Below, one piece after another: positions 1 through 8,182 of a stretch of 45,806 bases of DNA. The notes under the pieces are model-generated. The model was not told the DNA's origin. It saw nothing but the letters and a program-made list of their open reading frames with translations, and did not search any database. Origin of the DNA: Streptomyces roseoverticillatus (GTDB lineage: Bacteria > Actinomycetota > Actinomycetes > Streptomycetales > Streptomycetaceae); contig NZ_JOFL01000037.1 in the NCBI RefSeq assembly GCF_000719265.1, positions 1 through 45,806 of the forward strand. The letters run 5' to 3'. Position 1 is the first letter of the stretch; each line of letters begins with the position of its first letter. The position numbers and the translations under genes were made by a program.

Positions 1-199
1 GGTGGGGGCAGGGCTCGGGTACCGGCTCGGGCGCGGGTACGGGTACGGGCTCGGGCGGGGGTACGGGCTGCGGTGGCGGCTCATGCGCGGCGGGGGCGGC
101 ATCCGTCGGTTGCGGTTGCGCTTCCGGTTGCGGTTGCTGAATGCTCTGCCGCAACTCGCGCAGCACGTCGCGCTGCCAGTCCCCGCCGTCAGAAGTCAT
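1..199 (-). CDS. Pro/Gln-rich N-terminus of an ESX-associated protein (partial)
   Basis: The gene starts at ATG 199 and runs off the left edge, so only 66 residues are visible. A strong ribosome site (GGAGGGGCGGG) precedes the start. The first 20 residues (MTSDGGDWQRDVLRELRQSI) look like a short amphipathic helix; they are followed by a low-complexity Pro/Gln/Glu/Val stretch with PEPVP-type repeats. It lies 19 bp downstream of eccD on the same strand and is probably co-transcribed with it. In actinobacterial ESX loci a Pro-rich N-terminus next to eccD often precedes a MinD/ParA-like ATPase domain (EspI type), but that domain would lie outside the window, so the assignment is inference. The reading frame and start are well supported; the function is not. 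Confidence 0.6.
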   Translation of the reverse strand, partial: MTSDGGDWQRDVLRELRQSIQQPQPEAQPQPTDAAPAAHEPPPQPVPPPEPVPVPAPEPVPEPCPH

Positions 200-218
200 A
201 CGTCCCGCCCCTCCGGAC

Positions 219-1565
219 CTACGCGAAGGTGCCGAGCAGACGCCCGTACACGCCGAACACACCGAGGAGCAGGGGGAAGAGCGCGATGACACCCACCGAT
301 TCCAAGGCGTCGCCGGCCCGGCGCAGCCGCACGCGTACGTGCTCGGGCGGCTGAACCGCCAGCACGGCGAGGGGGACGAGGGCGAGCACGACGAGGAGAG
401 CGAGCGGGCCCCAGGCGGCGGAACGGTCCAGCCACACCCAGGCCAGCCGGGCGATGACGACCGCGGCAGCGGCCAGCAGCGCAACGACTTCGGCGACCAG
501 CGGGAAGGCGCGGGCGCGCAGCGCGAGCACCACGGTGGCGACGGCTGCGAGGGGGATGGTCCACACGGTCGGCGTACGGAGCACGAGTGCGCCGGCCGCG
601 GCGGCGGAGAGCGCCATGACGACGGTGGCGAGCGCGAGGCCGCGGTGGGTGGCGGCGAGCGCGGTCGACACCTGGTGTCGGCTCACGGAGGCACCGGCGG
701 AACGGCGGTCGTCGAGCCCCGAGAGCCCGGAGGCCATCAGCGCGAGACGGGGCAGGAGGCCGAGCACGATGACGGACACGACCGCGAGGACCGCGCCGGT
801 ACGGGCCTCGCTCAGCGCGGCCGCGGCTTCCCAGCAGACGGTGCAGCCGGCCACGGCGGCGGCTCCGATCAGCCCGGCGCGGCCGAGCGGTGACACCAGG
901 CCGAGGAGAAGGAGTGTCAGGGCGACGGCTCCGGCGAGCGCGGCGAGGAGCAGTACCCCGGACCAGCTGTGCGCGCCGGCCAGCGTCCATGAGCCCTGCG
1001 CGCCCAGCGCGCCGGCGGTGACGGTCAGCGTGGCGGCCAGCCCGCGCCGCCCCGCCCGGCCGAGCAGCACACCGGCGACCGCGGCGATCGCGGCAACGCC
1101 GAGCAGCACGTTGCCGACCGCGCCCGGCGCGAACTCGCCCCGGGCGAGGGCGCCGGCAGCGAGCGCCCATCCGACGGTCGCGGCCCCGGCGACAACCCGC
1201 CGCGCAGCAGGCCGCCACCGCCATGCCCGCACGTCGAGATGCTCAGCAGCCTCATCAGTAACGTCATGAACAACAGGCGCGGACGGCGCATCCTCCACCC
1301 GCACAAGCCGCAACACCGCACCATCGGCGACTCCGGCCGACTCAAGCGTGGCCTCGTGCGCCAGCGCCGACCCGTCGGCGGTCACCAAATGCCGCGACGA
1401 CGGCCGCTCGGCCACCTGATCGTCAAGCAGCCGCAACACCTCGGGAATCAGCAGCCCCACGGGCTCCTGCGCAGGCAACACGAGATCAACCCGCCGCCGC
1501 TCCCCGACCAGGGTGACCCGGCTCAGCCCCGTGCCCGTCCGGTTCGTGGTTCCCGCAGCTATCAC
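219..1565 (-). CDS. eccD: Type VII secretion integral membrane protein EccD
   Basis: The 448-residue protein has an N-terminal ubiquitin-like (YukD-type) domain at about residues 14-95 (beginning LSRVTLVGERRRVDLVLPAQ), a linker, and then about eleven hydrophobic helices filling residues 125-448. This is the domain order and length of EccD, a core inner-membrane subunit of the ESX/type VII channel. The GTG start at 1565 has only a weak ribosome site; no better in-frame start is seen nearby. It sits in a leftward run with WXG100-like genes, a large toxin-like substrate and an immunity gene, which supports the identification. The other ESX components (EccB, EccC, EccE, mycosin) are not in the window and presumably lie beyond its left edge. 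Confidence 0.9.
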   Translation of the reverse strand: MIAAGTTNRTGTGLSRVTLVGERRRVDLVLPAQEPVGLLIPEVLRLLDDQVAERPSSRHLVTADGSALAHEATLESAGVADGAVLRLVRVEDAPSAPVVHDVTDEAAEHLDVRAWRWRPAARRVVAGAATVGWALAAGALARGEFAPGAVGNVLLGVAAIAAVAGVLLGRAGRRGLAATLTVTAGALGAQGSWTLAGAHSWSGVLLLAALAGAVALTLLLLGLVSPLGRAGLIGAAAVAGCTVCWEAAAALSEARTGAVLAVVSVIVLGLLPRLALMASGLSGLDDRRSAGASVSRHQVSTALAATHRGLALATVVMALSAAAAGALVLRTPTVWTIPLAAVATVVLALRARAFPLVAEVVALLAAAAVVIARLAWVWLDRSAAWGPLALLVVLALVPLAVLAVQPPEHVRVRLRRAGDALESVGVIALFPLLLGVFGVYGRLLGTFA

Positions 1566-1622
1566 GCGTTCGAACCTACCATCGAGGTCTTGATCACCAT
1601 CGGTCGAGAAAGGGAACGGGAA

Positions 1623-1895
1623 TCAACGCGTGGGCGCCGTCGCAACGCTCGATGAGGGCCGCACAGGCCCCGGCCCGTACGGGCTCTTCCCGATCAGCCG
1701 GTGCGAGATGAACGACCATCCCACGCACCCTGCGCACACCACCGCGGCAATCACCACCCCGGCAACGACCTTGCCGACCCGCTCATCCACGGTCCGCCGC
1801 CCGCGCTGAGCCCCGAACAAGAGCGCATCACGCAACCGCCGGCGCCGGACGGACACCGACTCCAGCAGCTGACTGTCGTAATCCTGGGCGGGCAT
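1623..1895 (-). CDS. Small single-pass membrane protein in the ESX locus
   Basis: A 90-residue protein with a basic N-terminal half (VRRRRLRDALLFGAQRGRR) and one clear membrane helix at about residues 42-64 (VGKVVAGVVIAAVVCAGCVG), followed by a short polar tail rich in Pro and Ser. It starts 17 bp after the stop of the immunity gene and ends 57 bp before eccD, so it is probably in the same transcript. The ribosome site is poor (TAAGA). I do not recognise a named family; small proteins of this form are common between substrate and channel genes of Streptomyces ESX loci, but no function can be given from the sequence. Confidence 0.65.
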   Translation of the reverse strand: MPAQDYDSQLLESVSVRRRRLRDALLFGAQRGRRTVDERVGKVVAGVVIAAVVCAGCVGWSFISHRLIGKSPYGPGPVRPSSSVATAPTR

Positions 1896-1911
1896 TCTTA
1901 CGCTTTACTCA

Positions 1912-2772
1912 TCACGTGGGGAATTCTCCAAGCCAAGCGCGGTTGAGGAGTTCACTGGGTAGATAGTCGGACTGAACCTCGATCAGACGACCCGCATCGT
2001 AGGCCAAACACGTGATGGCGAGCGGCCCGAGGGCGAGATACCCCTCTACACTCCGCTCCCGATCTTCGCTCGCCGTCCAATATGCCTTGTGGAGCTCCAG
2101 GGCCTCCACAAGAGCCCGATTGAATCCCTCAGAATCCCTGCGCAGAAAACGGTGGAACAGATTGATCGGCTGGTAGAGAACCTTCTCCAGCAACTCACGG
2201 TCAGCGATACGCGCGACGTCCGGATGGGAGCCTTCGATCGCTGCGACGAGCTTGTCGGCCAGCCCCGGCTTCTCCAGCCAGTACGTCTGCAACGCATCCA
2301 CCCAGTGGTACAGATACTCGTCGCACTCCACACCAGAGGCGCGCAGCAATTCGAGGGAAACCCCGCAGAGCTGGGTCATGCGCTTCTGGTCACGGCAGAT
2401 GACGGCGAACCAGAACGCCGTGAGCCAGTTGCCTGCGTTTGCATAAGGCTGCGGCCCAGTCGCCGAGATGGCCCGCATCTCATGGTTGATGCGACACTCC
2501 ACGGTACCCTCGGTCGCGCTCGCCGAGGCGAACAGTGCGGAACCCACCTGCATAGCCGTAACCACGGCTTCCCAGGTGTCGATCCCGGAGGCGTCCGGGT
2601 TGACGGCCAGGCGCGCCTGTACATGCAGGAGGGCTTTACTCAATGCGGGATCAAAAGCATTCGGCGATCGCTCCAGCCTCGCGACAGCGCCGGCCAGCCC
2701 CTCGCCGATCACTCGGGCGTAGCCCTCATCATCAGGCCCTGGCCGGCCATGCCGAGCCACATCCACCGTCAC
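1912..2772 (-). CDS. Imm49-like immunity protein
   Basis: A 286-residue, mostly alpha-helical soluble protein. Its composition and motifs (WLTAFWFAVICRDQKR near the middle, YWLEKPG, LFHRFLRRD, then LELHKAYWT) fit the Imm49 immunity family, whose members neutralise polymorphic toxins in the producing cell. I chose the GTG at 2772 because GGGAGG lies 7 nt upstream of it, between the toxin stop codon and this start; an in-frame GTG at 2790 would overlap the toxin but lacks a ribosome site. The gene directly follows the toxin on the same strand, which is the expected toxin-then-immunity order. Its GC content is visibly lower than that of the surrounding genes, suggesting recent acquisition together with the toxin tip. 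Confidence 0.8.
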   Translation of the reverse strand: MTVDVARHGRPGPDDEGYARVIGEGLAGAVARLERSPNAFDPALSKALLHVQARLAVNPDASGIDTWEAVVTAMQVGSALFASASATEGTVECRINHEMRAISATGPQPYANAGNWLTAFWFAVICRDQKRMTQLCGVSLELLRASGVECDEYLYHWVDALQTYWLEKPGLADKLVAAIEGSHPDVARIADRELLEKVLYQPINLFHRFLRRDSEGFNRALVEALELHKAYWTASEDRERSVEGYLALGPLAITCLAYDAGRLIEVQSDYLPSELLNRAWLGEFPT

Positions 2773-2786
2773 GAAACATCCTCCCG

Positions 2787-5591
2787 TCACCCAATGTCAA
2801 ACTTCCGCATGGCATAGCCGGCATGCTCGACCCCGTTGGGGTTTCCCTTAACAAGTATATAGTCCAACTTGCCTTCATCAAGGGCAGCTTCAAGCTCCTC
2901 GGCCAACTTGAGTTCGTTAGGGTTTTCGCGCCCGCGAACCCGCATCTCTCGTAGGATGTCGAAGAAATACTGCCGAGTCCCTTGCATGACTCTCGTGCCA
3001 TTCGGAAGCTTACGAGGGCCTAGCTGCGTTTTAGTGCTGCTCTTGGCCTCAACCACCACGAAGCCACCGTCCTTGCGACGCCAAACCTGATCGAACTGAT
3101 CATTGCCGTTCGCAGGGCCGTCAAGCACCTCTCTCGTGGACTTCGGATAATGCTCCGGTATCACATGATGCTCCGCCACGGCTTCGCCGTACGCTTCAGT
3201 GGCTTTCGTCATATCGCCATGCAGAGGCTTGTGCAGCGCCTTCGCCTCGACGACGGCAGCCTCATTCACTGAAGTCCTGTCGCCCTTGAAGGCCTCCTGA
3301 GCATCCTCAAGGACCTTTTCAGCTACCTGGTCAGCAGCTACCGCAGAGTGGCGCGCCTTCGCCGACTCGTCGAGCTTCTTCAGAGCCTCATCTGTCAGCA
3401 GCGGCGTATCACGGCCGCGCTTCTCAGGGCCACCGTAATACTTCTCGGGAACGGGCGGCGGGGCATCGTCCACAGCGACCCACTTGCCTGTTGCACGGTC
3501 CTTCACTAGCTGAGGCGGAACGTTTCCGCTATCGTCGGCGATCTTCGTGCTGAGCCGGTTGCCATTGGACTTGTAGTAATCCTCGAAGTACCCCGGCTCA
3601 TTGTTGGCCCGGTCAACCTGATGCCTCATGATCTCTTGATCGCTCATGCCGCGGTAGCGATCACTCGCACTTCCGTGGCCACGTTCGCCGCCAGCGGCAC
3701 CGCTTTGACCGGTACGAGCGCCACCTTCACTGAGCCCACCGGCTCCTTCGGTGGCATGCCCGTTGCCGTGTGCCCCAGAGTCTGCTGCGTGACCAGCACC
3801 ATGGATGTTGCCCGGTCCCGCAGTTGCATGCCGGCCCGCGCCCATACCGTCGTCAGCGCTTCGGGAGAGCCCGCCGCGCTCCGGAAGGCCACTACCGACT
3901 CCGCCTCCGGTGCGAGACGGCGCAGAATGGGGGCCCGACCCTGTAGATGGTTCGTGGTTCGCGGATGGGCCCCGGCCGAGGTCGTCGGCCGGGCCGCCGG
4001 GGCGGTGGCCCGCCGGACCGCCGGAGGGATGGCTGCCCGAGCCGCCCGGCGCGTGGTTGCGGGGGCCGCCGGGTACCTCGCGGGCAGCGCCCTCCGGAAC
4101 GTGGGCAGCCGTGCCGCCCGCACCAGCCCCGCCCCTTGGTATGCCGTCGTCCAAGTGCCCCAGCGCAACCTTCGCCTCAGAGCCCGTGCGGACGCTGACG
4201 CCCGCCATGACCTCCGCCTTCTCCGGGGCTCTCTTCGGCGCCGCAGCCGCCCGCTCCGCCGCCGAGGGTTCCTTCGGGACCTCGTGGGCCGGCTGCAGGG
4301 TTTTGCCGTGTTCGTTGAAGAGGGCGCCGGTCTTCTCGTCCACCCAGACGACCTTGCCCTTGTCCCCCATGACCGGGGACGCACTGTCGGGCAGGCCCGC
4401 GGGCCGCACCGGCGGTGCCTGGTCTGCGAGTTTGAACGTGTCGTCGGCGATGCGGAGCGTCGCGCCGCTCCCCCGGAGGTTCTTGAGGGTCGACATCATG
4501 TCGCCGACCTTGGTGAGGCCGAACTTCCCGGCCATGCCGACGTACGTCGTCGCGTCCAGGTAGCGCACCTTGGCGGCCACGCTGATCGCCTTCGCCGCCG
4601 CGCCGCCCTTCGCGGCGGCGCCTGAGCCGCCTGTGAAGACGGTGGTGAGGACGTTGAAGGAGACCGCGCCGGCCGCACGGGCCGGGTTCTTGCCCCATTG
4701 GTCGTAGGCGATGAGCGCCTTGCCGGTTTCCTTCACGGCCCTGCGGGAGTCGCGCAGCCAGCTGGGCAGTTTGTCCTCAGGGGTCGACCAGAGGACGCTA
4801 CCGGCCACGGGGACGGCGGTGATGACGATGCCGGTGGCCAGTTTGGCGAGGCCCGTCCACGCCTGGCCCGCGGCCTTCCAGCCGTCCGTGCCGACGAGGG
4901 TGCCGAGCCCCTTGATCGTGCCCCAGACGCCGTCGACGATGAAGCCGTCCCAGACGAAGCTCTTGATCTGGTGGCCGAGCCAGGCCAGGCCGGTGTACTT
5001 CCGCTCGGCCAGCGATCCCCAGGGCGTCTCCTCGGCATGGTCGAGGTCGCTCGCCTTGTAGCCGTACATGTTCGGCTTGTGGGTGCCGTCGTCGGGGATG
5101 AGCGACTTGCCGCCGACCAGTGCCACGATCTTGTCGTGGCAGGACCGCTCGGCCGCGTTGAAGGCGTCCGCGGTGGCGTTGACGTCGCGCCACAGGTCGT
5201 TGTTGTGGTCGACCTTCTTCTGGTCCTTGCGCCAGTCGTCGTCGCCTTCGATGCTCTCGACGAACCGTAGGGCCTCGGCCTTGAGGTTCTCCAGTTTGGT
5301 CTTCAGCGGCTGGACTTCGGCCCGGTAGGCGTTCAGTGCGGAGACGACCTTCTCCAGGTCGTCGGCGAATCCGTCGGACTTCGTGGCCACCGGGGCCGTG
5401 GTGGCGAACAACTGCTCCGCCTCAGGGGCCTTGTAGTGCGCCGAGAGGCCCTGGAAGGTGGAGTGTACGGCCGCGCCGGCGTCACGGAATGCCTTGGCGT
5501 CCTTCGCCAAGGACGCTGCGTTCTTCTCCAGTTCGGCTAAGTTCCCGGTGAACTGGGGTATGCCTATGGGGACTATGAGCTTGTCGCTCAC
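2787..5591 (-). CDS. ESX-linked polymorphic toxin with PD-(D/E)XK-like C-terminal nuclease domain
   Basis: This 934-residue protein is built like a secreted polymorphic toxin. Residues 1-165 are helical and WXG/LXG-like. Residues 190-380 hold Trp-rich and hydrophobic segments (TGIVITAVPVAGSVLW). Residues 480-645 are a Gly/His/Pro/Ala-rich linker. The C-terminus from about 645 is a separate domain. Near its end D834 (FDQVW), E848 and K850 (VVVEAKSS) give the D-x13-E-x-K pattern of the PD-(D/E)XK nuclease fold, followed by a helix with QGTRQYFFDIL. I infer DNA or RNA cleavage as the toxic activity. The GTG start overlaps the upstream stop (GTGA) and has a GGGGAGGGG ribosome site. WXG100 genes upstream and an Imm49-like gene downstream support the role. 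No Cys-rich or AHH/HNH motif is seen. Confidence 0.82.
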   Translation of the reverse strand: MSDKLIVPIGIPQFTGNLAELEKNAASLAKDAKAFRDAGAAVHSTFQGLSAHYKAPEAEQLFATTAPVATKSDGFADDLEKVVSALNAYRAEVQPLKTKLENLKAEALRFVESIEGDDDWRKDQKKVDHNNDLWRDVNATADAFNAAERSCHDKIVALVGGKSLIPDDGTHKPNMYGYKASDLDHAEETPWGSLAERKYTGLAWLGHQIKSFVWDGFIVDGVWGTIKGLGTLVGTDGWKAAGQAWTGLAKLATGIVITAVPVAGSVLWSTPEDKLPSWLRDSRRAVKETGKALIAYDQWGKNPARAAGAVSFNVLTTVFTGGSGAAAKGGAAAKAISVAAKVRYLDATTYVGMAGKFGLTKVGDMMSTLKNLRGSGATLRIADDTFKLADQAPPVRPAGLPDSASPVMGDKGKVVWVDEKTGALFNEHGKTLQPAHEVPKEPSAAERAAAAPKRAPEKAEVMAGVSVRTGSEAKVALGHLDDGIPRGGAGAGGTAAHVPEGAAREVPGGPRNHAPGGSGSHPSGGPAGHRPGGPADDLGRGPSANHEPSTGSGPHSAPSRTGGGVGSGLPERGGLSRSADDGMGAGRHATAGPGNIHGAGHAADSGAHGNGHATEGAGGLSEGGARTGQSGAAGGERGHGSASDRYRGMSDQEIMRHQVDRANNEPGYFEDYYKSNGNRLSTKIADDSGNVPPQLVKDRATGKWVAVDDAPPPVPEKYYGGPEKRGRDTPLLTDEALKKLDESAKARHSAVAADQVAEKVLEDAQEAFKGDRTSVNEAAVVEAKALHKPLHGDMTKATEAYGEAVAEHHVIPEHYPKSTREVLDGPANGNDQFDQVWRRKDGGFVVVEAKSSTKTQLGPRKLPNGTRVMQGTRQYFFDILREMRVRGRENPNELKLAEELEAALDEGKLDYILVKGNPNGVEHAGYAMRKFDIG

Positions 5592-5989
5592 TTGCGCCCC
5601 TCCCCTGCCCGGCCCTGCTCCTGCCCCTGGCCGGGCATCTCGATCACCGGCTCCTTGATCGCCTCACGCTGTTTGTTCTCGGCCATCTTCAAGTCGCCTT
5701 TGACGTACTCGTTGGTGGCCTCGATGGCGCCGTTCACCGAGTTGCCGGTGCGCTTCGCCACGTACAGCAGATCGCGCTCCCATCCCTTGAAGTACTCGGC
5801 GAGCGCCGAGGCGACCGGGCCGACGGGGGCGGTGCCGCAGTAGGGGCCCGAGATCGTGCCGGCGGAGACGGCAGCCTTCGGCAGGGTCTCCTGGATGTCC
5901 TTGCCGGCCTTGCCCATGTCTTCGGCCGCCGTCGTCGTCTTCTCCAGCACGCCCCGCACGCCCGACGGAGAGATGTCCCAAGCCGTCAT
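5588..5989 (-). CDS. DUF6507-type ESX-associated small protein
   Basis: A 133-residue helical protein beginning MTAWDISPSGVRGVLEKTTT and resembling the Streptomyces family annotated DUF6507, found next to WXG100 genes. The C-terminal 15 residues are a Gln/Gly/Glu-rich tail. The ATG at 5989 was preferred to upstream in-frame starts because a GGGGGGC ribosome site precedes it and the upstream residues are Arg-rich frame noise. Its stop overlaps the toxin start by 4 bp, so the two are translationally coupled. By position and size it could be a WXG-like partner or chaperone for the toxin N-terminus; that is inference. Confidence 0.7.
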   Translation of the reverse strand: MTAWDISPSGVRGVLEKTTTAAEDMGKAGKDIQETLPKAAVSAGTISGPYCGTAPVGPVASALAEYFKGWERDLLYVAKRTGNSVNGAIEATNEYVKGDLKMAENKQREAIKEPVIEMPGQGQEQGRAGEGRK

Positions 5990-6056
5990 GAAAAGCCCCC
6001 CACGATCTCGTGTCCTGCACCCCGCGGCCCCGCGCCCCTGCGAACCGGCGGGCCGG

Positions 6057-6368
6057 TCAGCCGATCCCGTCGACCGCGGCCCTCGCCTTGGCCAGCGTCG
6101 ACTGCGCCGTACCATCGTTCTCCACCAGCGTGGAGCGGACGAGGCGGATGATGTCGCGCACCTCGTTGGCCGCACGGTTCCAGCGGACTTCCTTGCCGTG
6201 GTACTCGTCCGAGACGCCATCGGCCTGGAACTCGGCCATCGCGGCCTTCACCGCACGGTCACGGTCGTTGAGCACGCGCTCCAGCTGGCCGATGATGCCC
6301 TGCAGCCCGCCCTGCACCTCGCTCGACGCACCCGTGTCGTAGCTGCGCCGGTCCTGGGTCTGACCCAT
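6057..6368 (-). CDS. esxA: WXG100/ESAT-6-like protein
   Basis: A 103-residue protein predicted to be two long helices with a turn at Y56-H57-G58, the place of the WXG turn in ESAT-6 proteins. It matches the Streptomyces group annotated as pore-forming ESAT-6 family, ending STLAKARAAVDGIG. The ATG at 6368 has GGGGGAT upstream; the longer frame to 6473 contains non-helical, Arg/Pro-rich residues and is rejected. It lies 25 bp after another WXG100-like gene, as expected for a heterodimer pair secreted by the ESX system. The gene symbol is by analogy with the esxA/esxB pair and could be swapped with its neighbour. Confidence 0.75.
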   Translation of the reverse strand: MGQTQDRRSYDTGASSEVQGGLQGIIGQLERVLNDRDRAVKAAMAEFQADGVSDEYHGKEVRWNRAANEVRDIIRLVRSTLVENDGTAQSTLAKARAAVDGIG

Positions 6369-6393
6369 GACGGATCCCCCGCCCCTCTTGTCC

Positions 6394-6726
6394 TTATCGC
6401 CCGGAGAACCGGGCCGCATCGAAGTTGGCTCCCGACATGTTCTGGTGAGCGTTGGACTCCTGCTCCTGGTCACCCGAGCCGAACGCCGTGTCCATGCCCG
6501 ACTGGCCGCCCAGAATCGACTGCAGCGAGCCGTTCAATGCGGCAGTGATCTCGTCCGCATGCAGCTTGAAAGTGTCGAACGCGGCCTTTCCCGCCCCGTT
6601 GAACTTGCCCTCCAGCGGATCCGCTGCCGCGATGAGCTGCCGGATGAGAGTTCCGAGGTCGGTGCTCGCGCCCTCCGTGCCCTTACCCAGGTCGGACAGG
6701 GTCGTGGACCCCATGTCGAACTTCAT
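6394..6726 (-). CDS. esxB: WXG100-like protein, first gene of the ESX operon
   Basis: A 110-residue protein with helices at about 15-38 and 46-75 separated by F42-N43-G44, replacing the usual W-x-G turn. The C-terminal 35 residues are polar and disordered (GSGDQEQESNAHQN), possibly holding the secretion signal. The ATG at 6726 has GGGGGCGGG upstream; an upstream in-frame start at 6777 is less likely. It is the first gene after a candidate promoter at 6781-6809 and forms a pair with the WXG100-like gene 25 bp downstream. Naming as esxB is by analogy only. Confidence 0.75.
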   Translation of the reverse strand: MKFDMGSTTLSDLGKGTEGASTDLGTLIRQLIAAADPLEGKFNGAGKAAFDTFKLHADEITAALNGSLQSILGGQSGMDTAFGSGDQEQESNAHQNMSGANFDAARFSGR

Positions 6727-6780
6727 GCACCCGCCCCCGATGAGTCGCGTGTCGTCGCACCACTTCCCGATTGACACTCA

Positions 6781-6809
6781 TGTCTATCGAAAAGATGTCC
6801 GTGGTTCAA
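6781..6809 (-). promoter_or_regulatory. Candidate promoter of the ESX substrate operon
   Basis: On the minus strand TTGAAC (6809-6804) is followed after 17 nt by TAGACA (6786-6781), a reasonable -35/-10 pair for the housekeeping sigma factor. It would give a leader of about 48 nt before the first WXG100-like gene. The -10 box lacks the final T of the consensus, so the call is tentative. Confidence 0.4.
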
Positions 6810-6878
6810 CGCAACACGCCGCACGTATACAGCAGTTCATCGCACGGCGCGTCGCGCCGGGCAGCGTACGAAGCGGGT

Positions 6879-8177
6879 CTACCAGGCGACCGGCAGGGCC
6901 TCCGGCCCGCGGTTGATGGAGCCCCGGCGCCAGCGCATTTCGGATTCCGGGACGGCGAGGCGCAGGTGGGGGAAGCGGTTCAGGAGGGCGGTGAGCATGA
7001 CTTCGGCCTCCATCCTGGTGATCAGTGCGCCTACGCAGTAGTGGGGGCCGTGGCCGAAGGAGAGGTTGGGGGCCTCGTCGCGGGTGAGGTCGAGGTGGTC
7101 GGGGTCAGTGAAGACCGAAGGGTCGCGGTTGGCGGCCAGGTAGGAGACGTAGACGACCTCGCCGCTGCGGATCGTCGCGTCGCCGACCTGCAGGTCCTCG
7201 GTGGCGATGCGGGGCAGGCCGACGCCGTTGCGGTGCGGGATGTAGCGCAGCAGCTCCTCCACCGCCTGGGGCAGCAGGGCCGGGCGGGCGCGCAGGGCGG
7301 CCAGTTGCCCGGGGTGGGTGAGCAGGGCGTACACCATGTTGGACACCTGGTTGCGGACGGCGTCCATGCCGTTGAGGACGAGCATCACCGCGAGCGAGAT
7401 CAGCTCCGGCATGTGGAGGCCGCCCTCCTTCTGGGCCTCGACCAGGGCGCTGAACAGGTCGTCGCCGGGGTGCTCGCGGCGGTGCGCGGCCATGGCCTTG
7501 AAGTAGCCAGCGATCTCGCCCTTGACGGTGTTGCTCTCCTGCTCGGAGTGGTTGCTGGAGAGGATGACGCTGCGCCAGTTCTGCAGCCGGCCGAGGTCGT
7601 GGGGCGGGACGCCGAGGAGCTCGCCGATGAGCTGGGCGGGCAGGGGGCCGGTGAGCCACTCCGTCAGATCGGCCGGGGCGCCCTGCTCCGCCATGCGGGA
7701 GAGCATCTGGTCGGCGAGCTCCTCGGCCCGGGGGCGCAGGGCGGCGACGCGCTTGCGGCCGAAGGTGAGGGCCACGTGGCGGCGGATGCGGGTGTGGTCG
7801 GGCGGGTCGGTGCGGCCGACGCCGCCGGCGGGGGCCACGACGTGCGGCGTCATGCTGGTGACCGGCCGGTCGACGGTGAGCGCGCGGCTCATCCGCGGGT
7901 CGGCCGCGACCGTCTTCACGTCCTCGTAGCGCGTGGCCAGCCAGGCGTCGCCCTCGCCGAAGCGCAGCCGGATCCGGGCGATCGGCTCCTCGCGCAGCAG
8001 GCGGTGCATGAGCGGGTCGAAGGCGAGGCCGGGCAGGTGGTCGACCGGCCAGTCGTGGACCGTCTCCCCGGGCGGCCGGGCGGCGGCCATCGGACAGGAT
8101 TCCCCGGCAAGGCCTCCCGGGTCCACCGGATCCGCCGGGCCGTCCGGAGGCGAAGACTGTGAAGAGTGCGTCGTCAT
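6879..8177 (-). CDS. Cytochrome P450, second of a tandem pair
   Basis: A 432-residue soluble bacterial P450. The heme-binding loop is FGHGPHYCVG with C381 as proximal ligand; the ExxR helix motif is EELLR. The I-helix reads NGMDAVRNQVSNM where the family norm is AGxET: the acid is kept as Asp, but the Thr is replaced by Ala, so oxygen activation may differ or need substrate assistance. The first 50 residues are a Pro/Ser/Gly-rich extension before the P450 core. The gene starts 5 bp after the stop of the upstream P450, so the two are one operon. The two share long identical stretches (RYIPHRN, SNMVYALLTHP) and arose by duplication. The substrate is unknown. ATG 8177 was chosen over an in-frame upstream start at 8237 that would overlap the first P450. 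Confidence 0.92.
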   Translation of the reverse strand: MTTHSSQSSPPDGPADPVDPGGLAGESCPMAAARPPGETVHDWPVDHLPGLAFDPLMHRLLREEPIARIRLRFGEGDAWLATRYEDVKTVAADPRMSRALTVDRPVTSMTPHVVAPAGGVGRTDPPDHTRIRRHVALTFGRKRVAALRPRAEELADQMLSRMAEQGAPADLTEWLTGPLPAQLIGELLGVPPHDLGRLQNWRSVILSSNHSEQESNTVKGEIAGYFKAMAAHRREHPGDDLFSALVEAQKEGGLHMPELISLAVMLVLNGMDAVRNQVSNMVYALLTHPGQLAALRARPALLPQAVEELLRYIPHRNGVGLPRIATEDLQVGDATIRSGEVVYVSYLAANRDPSVFTDPDHLDLTRDEAPNLSFGHGPHYCVGALITRMEAEVMLTALLNRFPHLRLAVPESEMRWRRGSINRGPEALPVAW

Positions 8178-8182
8178 CCCGC

